Both the position numbers and the translations under genes were made by a program. From a bacterium UBA2219 (lineage in GTDB: Bacteria; Desulfobacterota; Deferrimicrobia; Deferrimicrobiales; Deferrimicrobiaceae), in NCBI GenBank assembly GCA_002327765.1, contig DCUH01000094.1, positions 17,748 to 27,441 on the forward strand: DNA of 9,694 bases, in the 5' to 3' direction. This document shows, one piece after another, positions 1 through 6,215 of the stretch (the first letter of the stretch is position 1; each line of letters opens with the position of its first letter). Below the pieces are notes generated by a model that did no database searches, was not told the origin of the DNA, and saw nothing but the letters and a program-made list of their open reading frames with translations.

Positions 1-486
<486 letters not shown>

Positions 487-517
487 TTCCGCTAATGAAT
501 CCTGTTCTTTCCTCCGA

Positions 518-523
518 TATAAT
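518..523 (+). promoter_or_regulatory. Candidate sigma-70 -10 box (TATAAT) upstream of the MepK-like gene
   Basis: A perfect TATAAT hexamer lies in the 109-base gap between the protease stop (486) and the TTG start at 596. No good -35 box is visible at 16-18 bases upstream (the best windows are around 494-501, such as TGAATC), and there is no TG extension, so this is a partial promoter call. Transcription from it would begin near 530. That would leave the in-frame GTG at 524 outside the message and supports initiation at 596. Confidence 0.45.
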
Positions 524-595
524 GTGCAATGGCCGAAGAAGCCGCGGCATGCGTCGCCCTCTTCGGCAGCGCTTTTTGAAGGAGATGCGTTTCCC

Positions 596-1144
596 TTGAT
601 CGTCGGCAGGAGGACGTTCCTGAAAACCGCTTTCGCGGCCGCCATCTGTCTTTGCGGGGGCGAGGCGTTCCCCGCGATGCGCCCGGCGGAAGGCGCGCGG
701 GATGGCGCCCTGTCGCTCTACAACACCCACACCTCCGAGCGGCTCGACGTCCGCTTTCGGGACGGGGAGGGGCAGTTCGACCCCTCGGCGCTGGAATCCG
801 TCAACCGCTTCCTCCGGTGCCACTACACGCAGGAAGTGGCCCCGATCGACGTCCGCGTGATCGGGTTCCTCGAAACGGTGGCCGGGGCGCTGGGGGGGAA
901 GCGAACCATCCATGTCGTCTCGGGGTACCGCTCCCGTGCATACAACGAGCGGCTGGTCCGCGAAGGGCGCGGAGTGTCTCCCCGCAGCCTCCACCTTTCC
1001 GGGATGGCCATCGACTTCCGGGTCCCGGGGGTCTCCTCGAAGGCGGTCGCGCAAACGGCGCTCTCCCTCCGGGCGGGCGGCGTCGGTTTCTATCCCGCCT
1101 CCGATTTCGTCCACATCGACTCCGGGAGAGTCCGCTCCTGGTGA
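596..1144 (+). CDS. DUF882/YcbK (MepK-like) M15-family peptidoglycan endopeptidase, Tat-exported
   Basis: This 182-residue protein is predicted to cut peptidoglycan cross-bridges in the periplasm. Its start carries a twin-arginine signal, G-R-R-T-F-L-K at residues 4-10, then a hydrophobic stretch and a likely cleavage near F-P-A, as in E. coli MepK (YcbK). The zinc-site motifs of the M15/DUF882 fold are intact: S-G-Y-R-S, then S-L-H-L-S-G-M-A-I-D (the H-x6-D pattern), and a closing F-V-H-I-D-S-G with R-S-W at the C terminus. I chose TTG 596 because GAAGGAG lies at 578-584 and because the longer in-frame GTG at 524 lacks a ribosome site and abuts a TATAAT box. Spacing to the TTG is about 11 bases, slightly long. 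The stop overlaps or nearly abuts the L,D-transpeptidase start, suggesting translational coupling. E. coli MepK prefers 3-3 (mDap-mDap) links; that specificity here is inferred. Confidence 0.85.
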   Translation: MIVGRRTFLKTAFAAAICLCGGEAFPAMRPAEGARDGALSLYNTHTSERLDVRFRDGEGQFDPSALESVNRFLRCHYTQEVAPIDVRVIGFLETVAGALGGKRTIHVVSGYRSRAYNERLVREGRGVSPRSLHLSGMAIDFRVPGVSSKAVAQTALSLRAGGVGFYPASDFVHIDSGRVRSW

Positions 1145-1152
1145 GATACCGC

Positions 1153-1950
1153 ATGCGGGGGGGCGTCGCCTTCCTGCTGCTCGCGCTGCTCCTTTTTTCC
1201 GCCCCCGGCGCATCGGGGGGGGAAGGGCCGAAGAAGAGGAGGCCTTCCCCGTGCCGCGTCGTCCACCCGGGCGACTCCGCCGTGGAATACGAGTGCCGGC
1301 GGCTCAAGAAGGGCGAGACGCTGGAGAAGCTGTTCGGGGAGCGCTGGAAGGACGTGGCGCGCTTCAACCGGATCGATCGCCGCCATTCGTTCCCTGGCCT
1401 CTCCATCAAGGTCCCGCTGCGGGTCGAGGAGATCGAGGGCTACACCCCGATGCCGGTGGAATACCCCGCGGCGGCGGGAGAGGAGAAGTTCCTCCTCCTG
1501 GACCTTTCGGAGCAGTTCATCGGCGCGTACGAGTTCGGCCGCCTCGTGTTCTCGACGCCGGCGACGACCGGGGACAGGGACCACGAAACCCCGGCGGGGG
1601 AGTATCGCATCACCGCGTATCACCGCGATCACCGGTCGACGCTCTACGCCATCGACAACACGGACATCCCCTACCCGATGACGTACGCCCTGTTGTTTCA
1701 CGTCGATTCGTCGGGCGCCGCGTACTGGATCCACGGGAGGGACATGCCGGGCTATCCGGGCTCCCACGGCTGCGTCGGCCTCTACGACGAATTCATGCAG
1801 AAGAAGTACCGCAAGATGCCGGGGGCTCCCGTGCTTTCCGACGCCAAAACCCTTTTCGAGTGGGTGATCGCGCCGCGGCGGGAAGACGGGAGCTACCGCC
1901 TGCTGGAGGGGGGGCCGCGGTTCTCCATCGTCGGAGAAGCCCCGCGCTGA
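1153..1950 (+). CDS. Periplasmic L,D-transpeptidase (YkuD domain) with N-terminal LysM-like domain
   Basis: This 265-residue exported enzyme is predicted to form 3-3 cross-links in peptidoglycan or attach proteins to it. Residues 1-22 are a signal peptide (short basic start, Leu-rich core, A-P-G-A-S-G). A LysM-like segment spans about 46-90 (C-R-R-L-K-K-G-E-T-L, F-N-R-I-D, P-G-L-S-I-K-V-P-L). The YkuD catalytic domain covers about 112-250, with T-T-G and T-P-A-G-E-Y motifs, W-I-H-G-R-D (His194) and G-S-H-G-C-V-G-L (catalytic Cys207). The usual Arg after the Cys-Ile/Val pair is Gly209 here; the substitution may mark a subfamily. Two starts are possible. ATG 1153 has GGTGAG 7 bases upstream. 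GTG 1141 overlaps the previous TGA and has GGGAG at 1124-1128; it would add M-R-Y-R to the signal. The preceding gene encodes a MepK-like peptidase, so the two probably act on the same bonds. Confidence 0.9.
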   Translation: MRGGVAFLLLALLLFSAPGASGGEGPKKRRPSPCRVVHPGDSAVEYECRRLKKGETLEKLFGERWKDVARFNRIDRRHSFPGLSIKVPLRVEEIEGYTPMPVEYPAAAGEEKFLLLDLSEQFIGAYEFGRLVFSTPATTGDRDHETPAGEYRITAYHRDHRSTLYAIDNTDIPYPMTYALLFHVDSSGAAYWIHGRDMPGYPGSHGCVGLYDEFMQKKYRKMPGAPVLSDAKTLFEWVIAPRREDGSYRLLEGGPRFSIVGEAPR

Positions 1951-2034
1951 CGGGGCGTCGGAACGCGTGGAACCTCGCCGGTCGCCGGATCGCATCGCGA
2001 CATCGTTTCCCGTAGAGCATTCGAGGAGACCGGC

Positions 2035-3339
2035 ATGAAGAGCGCGCGTCATCTCGGTACGGTTTCCCTGTGCGCGGCGGCGGCCGGGTTCGCCGGCCTG
2101 GAATTCCTCCTGCGGAACGGCATCGTCTCCGGGGCGGGCTGGAAGGTGCTCGCGGACGCCTTCGAGGCGGGCACGGTCGGCGCGATGGCGGACTGGTTCG
2201 CCGTCACGGCGCTGTTCCGCGAGGTGCCGATCCCGGTCCTGCGCAGGCACACCAACATCATCGTCAAGAACCGGGCCCGCATCGTCGACGGCATCGCCGA
2301 CATGGTGCAGAACCGGTGGCTTTCCCCGGAGGTGATCGGGGAGCACCTGGCGAAGGTATCGCCGTCCGCCTATCTGCTCGAGCGCGTGGACACGCCGGAG
2401 AAGCAGATGAAGGTCGTCCGTATACTCTCCGACGTGCTTGCGAAGGTCGCGGAGTCGATCGACGGGCCGGAGGTCTCCTCGTTCCTCGAGCGGGCGGTCA
2501 AGGACCAGCTGGCGGAGGCGGAGATCCACGGCCCCCTGGGCCGGTGGTTCGTGAAGGCCCTCTCCCGCGGGGACCACCACGCCGCATGGGACCTGTTTCT
2601 GTCCGCCGTGGAGCGGGGGATGACCGGCCCCGAAGTGCGGGAGGCGCTGCGCCGGCTCTTCGAGGAGGCGCTGGAGGCGTACCGGGACGGAGGCGGGTTC
2701 CTTCGCCAGGTCGGGGTGGAGGCCGCCAGGCTGTTCGATGTCATCAACGTCGACGCCGCCGTGGAGGAGGCGATCGCGAAGATCGCGGAATTCGCGGCCG
2801 GGGCGAAAGGGGATCCGGGACACCCGGTCCGCAGGCGCCTCGACGGGATCTTCCTGGAGTACGCGCGGCGGTTGTCGCAAGGCGACCCCGAAGCGGTGGC
2901 CTCGGTCGAGGGGCTGCGCCGGCGGGTCGTGGAGAACGCCGAGCTGGGCGGGCTGATCCGGCAGGTCCTGTCGCGGTTCCGCCGGACGGTCGAGGAGCAG
3001 CTCTCACGGGACGATTCCGACCTGCGCCGCACGATCGCCCGATTTGTCGACGCGCAGCTGGCCGCGATGCGCGACGATCCCTCCCTGCGGGGGCGGTTCG
3101 ACCTGTGGGTGCGGGAGACGGCGATCGACCTGGTCGAGAAGCGGCACGGCGCGATCGGGGAGATGGTCCGCGGGAGCCTCGCGAAGCTGGACGACGCGAC
3201 GCTGATCGACCAGATCGAGGGGAAGGTCGGCGACGATCTGCAGTACATCCGGCTGAACGGCGCGGTCGTCGGAAGCCTCGTCGGCCTTCTCCTTTCAGTG
3301 GCGCGGCATTTTGAAGAGCTCCGGGCGGCGATCCGATGA
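2035..3339 (+). CDS. DUF445 (YjiN-like) membrane-anchored protein
   Basis: This 434-residue protein matches the DUF445 family. It has an N-terminal hydrophobic segment at about residues 7-25, then the family hallmark W-K-V-L-A-D-A-F-E-A-G-T-V-G-A-M-A-D-W-F-A-V-T-A-L-F. R-R-H-T-N-I-I-V-K-N and the R-I-V-D-G-I-A-D segment follow. A long, charged, probably helical middle (about 90-395) leads to a C-terminal membrane helix, G-A-V-V-G-S-L-V-G-L-L-L-S-V, and a short basic tail. The layout suggests an envelope protein held at both ends, with a large soluble, possibly coiled, domain. The biochemical function of DUF445 is not established. The start is supported by GAGGAG at 2023-2028, six bases before ATG. 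It lies 84 bases after the transpeptidase gene on the same strand with no terminator visible, so cotranscription with the envelope genes is possible. No frameshift or truncation is seen. Confidence 0.88.
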   Translation: MKSARHLGTVSLCAAAAGFAGLEFLLRNGIVSGAGWKVLADAFEAGTVGAMADWFAVTALFREVPIPVLRRHTNIIVKNRARIVDGIADMVQNRWLSPEVIGEHLAKVSPSAYLLERVDTPEKQMKVVRILSDVLAKVAESIDGPEVSSFLERAVKDQLAEAEIHGPLGRWFVKALSRGDHHAAWDLFLSAVERGMTGPEVREALRRLFEEALEAYRDGGGFLRQVGVEAARLFDVINVDAAVEEAIAKIAEFAAGAKGDPGHPVRRRLDGIFLEYARRLSQGDPEAVASVEGLRRRVVENAELGGLIRQVLSRFRRTVEEQLSRDDSDLRRTIARFVDAQLAAMRDDPSLRGRFDLWVRETAIDLVEKRHGAIGEMVRGSLAKLDDATLIDQIEGKVGDDLQYIRLNGAVVGSLVGLLLSVARHFEELRAAIR

Positions 3340-3468
3340 ACATCGTCAGCGGCTATGCCGCAAGCGCCCGCCGCCGAAATGTCCCCTAAATAAACAGTGC
3401 CGATTACCGATAAATACGGGATCGGGGGCGAACGCCCTCCGGGAAAACGGTTCGCGCCGGGAGACCAC

Positions 3469-4653
3469 GTGGTCAAGGTGTCGTTTTCGGACTGGAACTG
3501 CAAGAACGGGTTGAGACTTTACGCCGAAAAGGATTACGGTGGCGCCGCCGGGTTCTTCCGGAGGGCGGCGGAATGCGGCCATCCCGAGGCGCAATATCGG
3601 CTGTGGAAAATGTGCGTCGAAGGGGCGGGCGTGGCCAGGGATATTGATAACGCATTGAAATGGCTCCGAAAAGCCGCGGACCAGGGGCACGCGGGAGCGC
3701 GGATGGACCTCGACGCGCTTGGCCCGGGGAGGGATCCCCTCGACGGGGAAGCGCGGACGAAGGCCTCGGCGGCAGAAGCCCCGGCGGCGATCGTTTCCGA
3801 GGCCGGGGATGCGGGTGAGCCGGCGGCCGTCCCGGGAGACCGGCTCGAGGAATGGTATCGGGAGGGCCTGCGGGAAAAGGACGCCGGGAATATCTCCGGC
3901 GCCGTCGCCCTCTGGAAGAAAGTGCTCGAGGGGAATTTCCGCCACGTGAACGCCGCCAACGCGATCGCCTGCGTCTATGCACGGTCCGGCCGGCTCGACA
4001 TGGCGAAAAAGTACATCGACATGGCGTTGAAGGTCGGCGGCGACCGCGCGGACCTGCTCCGGGCCAACCTCGCGGGGATCTATTACTCCTTCGACCGGTT
4101 CGAGGAGGCCGAGGACGTCCTGGATTCCATCGAGCGCAAGGACGCAAGGACGATCTGCAGCCTGGCCCGGGTCCTGGGCACGGAAGGGAAGATGGAGAGG
4201 GCCGCTGACCTGATCGAGGGATTCCTCTCCGGGCTGCGATTCGCCGAGGCCCCGCGGGCCGACGGGGACCCTGCCCTGCAGGAAGTCGTGGCCCGGGGGG
4301 CGGACTGCCTGCTCGAATGCCGCCCGTACGACGCGGTCGACTTCCTTGGGAAATATTCGCGGCTGCTCCCTCCGGAGCCGAGGTCCATGGCGTATTTCAA
4401 CGCCGGGATCCATTTCCTGCAGGAGGAGGACGACGGTGTCACCGCGCTGAACTGCCTGTCCGAGGCGGTGCGGAACGACCCGGGCGACGAGGAGATGAAG
4501 GAGGCCCTGTTCGACGCCGCGTGGAGAGTGGTCGCGGAGCTGGAGGGGCGGGACAACCTCTTCAAGAGCGAGGTGCGGGCGCTGGCGCTGGCCTGCGAGA
4601 CGCTGGGGGGGTTAAAGCCGGTCCAGCAGGATTTTCCCGACGGTCGGACGTGA
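3469..4653 (+). CDS. Sel1-like/TPR repeat protein, cytoplasmic, unknown role
   Basis: This protein of about 394 residues is built from helical repeats. Residues 12-85 are Sel1-like repeats: Y-G-G-A-A-G-F-F-R-R-A-A-E-C-G-H-P-E-A-Q-Y-R-L, then G-A-G-V-A-R-D, A-L-K-W-L-R-K-A-A and D-Q-G-H-A. An Ala/Gly/Glu-rich linker (about 86-122) leads to TPR-like units from about 123 to 385 (for example N-A-A-N-A-I-A-C-V-Y-A-R-S-G-R and A-N-L-A-G-I-Y-Y-S-F-D-R-F-E-E-A). There is no signal peptide or membrane helix, so it probably acts in the cytoplasm as a protein-binding scaffold; no partner is indicated. I chose GTG 3469 because GGGAG at 3459-3463 lies five bases upstream. An upstream in-frame GTG at 3397 has no ribosome site. 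The 129-base gap before it holds an AT-richer patch (about 3377-3417) that might carry a promoter. Its 3' end overlaps the convergent DUF1850 gene by 42 bases. Confidence 0.75.
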   Translation: MVKVSFSDWNCKNGLRLYAEKDYGGAAGFFRRAAECGHPEAQYRLWKMCVEGAGVARDIDNALKWLRKAADQGHAGARMDLDALGPGRDPLDGEARTKASAAEAPAAIVSEAGDAGEPAAVPGDRLEEWYREGLREKDAGNISGAVALWKKVLEGNFRHVNAANAIACVYARSGRLDMAKKYIDMALKVGGDRADLLRANLAGIYYSFDRFEEAEDVLDSIERKDARTICSLARVLGTEGKMERAADLIEGFLSGLRFAEAPRADGDPALQEVVARGADCLLECRPYDAVDFLGKYSRLLPPEPRSMAYFNAGIHFLQEEDDGVTALNCLSEAVRNDPGDEEMKEALFDAAWRVVAELEGRDNLFKSEVRALALACETLGGLKPVQQDFPDGRT

Positions 4654-5130
4654 GGCGGTCAGGACGACCCGGCCGCCGAACCCCGCCTCCTTCTTCAAGG
4701 CGACGGTCCTGCCCCGCACCGTGAGCTTCGGGTCGCCGATTTCCCCGATGCGGTAGACGATCCGGCGCAGCGGCCGGTCGAGTCCTTCGGCGTCGAACGC
4801 CCCGCCGGTGTGGAACAGGTCGTCGACGTCGTGAGGGGATACGCGCGGCGGCGGCGTGCCGTCCGGCTGCGCGAAGGTGACCCGGTCCTGGACCAGGACG
4901 CCGCTTCGGCCGTGGAAGGTTTCCGTGACGAGGAGGCCGAACTGGGAATTCCGCCAGTTGAGGGTGACCCGCTCGCCGTCCGGCACGATGGCGGAGAGGA
5001 GGACCCTTCCGCCGGCCCCTTCGGCCAGGTCGATCCGGGTGTAGCCGTCCGGGGTGAAGCGCGAGAGCAGCCAGAGGGCGAGCAGCGCCGCCCCGAGACC
5101 GGCCAGTATCGGCATCCCGCGGTTCTTCAT
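4612..5130 (-). CDS. DUF1850 domain protein, accessory to TAXI TRAP transporter
   Basis: This 172-residue protein starts with a membrane helix or uncleaved signal (residues 7-23, I-L-A-G-L-G-A-A-L-L-A-L-W-L-L-S). The rest is predicted to lie outside the cytoplasmic membrane and fits the small DUF1850 domain. Visible pieces include L-N-W-R-N-S-Q-F with a following V-T-E-T-F, an F-D-A-E-G-L central stretch, R-R-I-V-Y-R-I-G and a closing G-G-R-V-V-L-T-A. In the usual W-x-H-S core of the family the His appears to be Asn here. DUF1850 genes are often next to TAXI-type TRAP transporters; their function is unknown. It is the last gene of this operon, 67 bases after the binding-protein stop and downstream of a strong hairpin. 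No clear Shine-Dalgarno site precedes ATG 5130, so low expression or coupling to upstream translation is likely. It ends at TAA 4614-4612, inside the convergent Sel1/TPR gene. Confidence 0.75.
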   Translation of the reverse strand: MKNRGMPILAGLGAALLALWLLSRFTPDGYTRIDLAEGAGGRVLLSAIVPDGERVTLNWRNSQFGLLVTETFHGRSGVLVQDRVTFAQPDGTPPPRVSPHDVDDLFHTGGAFDAEGLDRPLRRIVYRIGEIGDPKLTVRGRTVALKKEAGFGGRVVLTASRPTVGKILLDRL

Positions 5131-5154
5131 CCGCGTTCGACCGAAAGGGACAAA

Positions 5155-5180
5155 GGGGGCGGGAGGATGCTCCCGCCCCC
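5155..5180 (-). terminator. Intrinsic terminator-like hairpin between the TAXI binding-protein and DUF1850 genes
   Basis: A perfect 11-bp inverted repeat (arms 5155-5165 and 5170-5180) encloses a 4-base loop. Read on the - strand, the GC-only-plus-one stem is followed at once by TTTGTCCCTTT, which resembles a factor-independent terminator with an interrupted T tract. It begins 17 bases after the binding-protein stop and ends 24 bases before the DUF1850 start. The + strand side is followed only by GCTTT, and no + strand gene ends here. The likely effect is partial termination or 3'-end protection of the upstream message. Confidence 0.75.
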
Positions 5181-5197
5181 GCTTTCCGACATGCGCT

Positions 5198-6190
5198 TTA
5201 CTTCAGCGCGCCCGCTTCCGTGAAGTACTTCTTCGCCCCCGGGTGGAGGTACTGGATCGCTTCGGGGGTCACCTGCCCGACGGCCTTCTGCGGCGTCAGG
5301 GAGTTGGCGCCCTTCCACACAGGCGCCAGGTCGGCCTTGTGGTCGAAGATCGCCTTCAGAATCTGGTAGACCTTGTCTTCCGGGAAGGTGTCCATCGCCT
5401 GGAGGACGGCCGTGATGGCGATCGTGTCGACGTCCTTGTCCACGCCGTTGTAGACGCCCTTCTGGAAGACCGTCTTGTGGAACACGCCGGGGCTCGCCTT
5501 CATGATCCGGTCCGCGATCTCGCCGCCGATCGGGATCAGAAGCATCTTGGCGCCGGGGGTGGTGGCCATGTCGATGATGGAGGCGGTCGGGACCGCGCCG
5601 CTCCAGAAGAAGGCGTCGATCTTGCCGTCTTTCAGCGCAGCGACGGACTCGCTGGCGCCGAGCTTCTCCCGCTTGAAGTCCTTGTTCCAGTCGATGCCGA
5701 GCGCCTTCAGCACGTAGTCGGCCTGCTCCTCGGTGCCGCTGTTCGGCGCGCAGGTGGAGACGCGCTTCCCCTTGAGGTCCATGATGGAGTGGATGCCGGT
5801 GCCTTCCTTGGTCACGAGGTGGAGCGGCTGCTCGTAGAAGCCCATGACCAGCCGGATGTTCTGCTTCTTGGGGATGCCCCAGACCTTGCCCTCGTTCGAC
5901 TGGACGACGTGGAAGTCGTACGCGAACGCCATCCCCGCCTTGCCGGCGCCCAGCAGCTTCATGTTGTCGATCGCGGCCGTCGTGGCCTCCGAGGTGGCCT
6001 CGGTGTCGGGGACGTGCTTCCCGATGACGCCGCCGATGGCGCCGCCCAGCGGGTACCAGACGCCGCCGGTGCCGCCGGTGACGATGCTGAAGGAAAGCTT
6101 GGGCGACGCTCCCGCGTCCCCCGCGACCCAGATTGCCGCGGCGGCGAACAGCGCCGCGAGGACGATCGCTTTTGTCGTTCTCGTTTTCAT
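5198..6190 (-). CDS. TAXI-family TRAP transporter substrate-binding protein
   Basis: This 330-residue periplasmic protein captures the substrate for the adjacent fused permease. Residues 1-28 form a Sec signal (K-T-R-T-T-K, then an Ala-rich core, with likely cleavage near A-G-A). The mature protein starts with the TAXI hallmark I-V-T-G-G-T-G-G-V-W-Y-P-L-G-G-A. Further family segments are A-G-K-A-G-M-A-F-A-Y-D, S-I-M-D-L-K-G-K-R-V-S, and N-S-G-T-E-E-Q-A-D-Y-V-L-K-A-L-G-I. The acidic or aromatic residues around I-D-A-F-F-W-S-G-A also fit. Length matches the family (about 310-340). Characterised TAXI proteins bind glutamate, glutamine or 2-oxoglutarate, but the substrate cannot be assigned here. 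ATG 6190 has AAGGAGG six bases upstream. The gene begins 25 bases after the permease stop and is followed by a strong hairpin, so its message may be more abundant than that of the last gene. Confidence 0.95.
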   Translation of the reverse strand: MKTRTTKAIVLAALFAAAAIWVAGDAGASPKLSFSIVTGGTGGVWYPLGGAIGGVIGKHVPDTEATSEATTAAIDNMKLLGAGKAGMAFAYDFHVVQSNEGKVWGIPKKQNIRLVMGFYEQPLHLVTKEGTGIHSIMDLKGKRVSTCAPNSGTEEQADYVLKALGIDWNKDFKREKLGASESVAALKDGKIDAFFWSGAVPTASIIDMATTPGAKMLLIPIGGEIADRIMKASPGVFHKTVFQKGVYNGVDKDVDTIAITAVLQAMDTFPEDKVYQILKAIFDHKADLAPVWKGANSLTPQKAVGQVTPEAIQYLHPGAKKYFTEAGALK

Positions 6191-6215
6191 GGAACGCCTC
6201 CTTGGAGATGGTGTG

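Noticed and set aside
1090..2880. Long - strand open frame opposite the transpeptidase and DUF445 genes.
   Set aside because: Antisense to two genes with recognisable families; the translation shows no domain and has shadow-like composition.
2070..3314. A + strand frame of 414 codons inside the DUF445 gene.
   Set aside because: Arg/Gly-rich shadow in another frame; the DUF445 frame has conserved motifs and a good ribosome site.
3349..3361. Inverted repeat GCGGC-TAT-GCCGC after the DUF445 gene.
   Set aside because: Only 5 bp and not followed by a T tract; expected by chance in GC-rich DNA.
3336..3389. A 17-codon reading starting at an ATGA overlap with the DUF445 stop.
   Set aside because: No ribosome site, no recognisable sequence and too short to support as a gene.
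3377..3417. AT-richer patch with TAAATA elements before the Sel1/TPR gene, a possible promoter.
   Set aside because: No -35 and -10 pair at acceptable spacing could be found, so it is mentioned only as context.
6198..6207. Perfect 10-base palindrome CTCCTTGGAG covering the binding-protein ribosome site.
   Set aside because: A two-base centre cannot form a stable hairpin; it is explained by a strong Shine-Dalgarno site next to CTCC.
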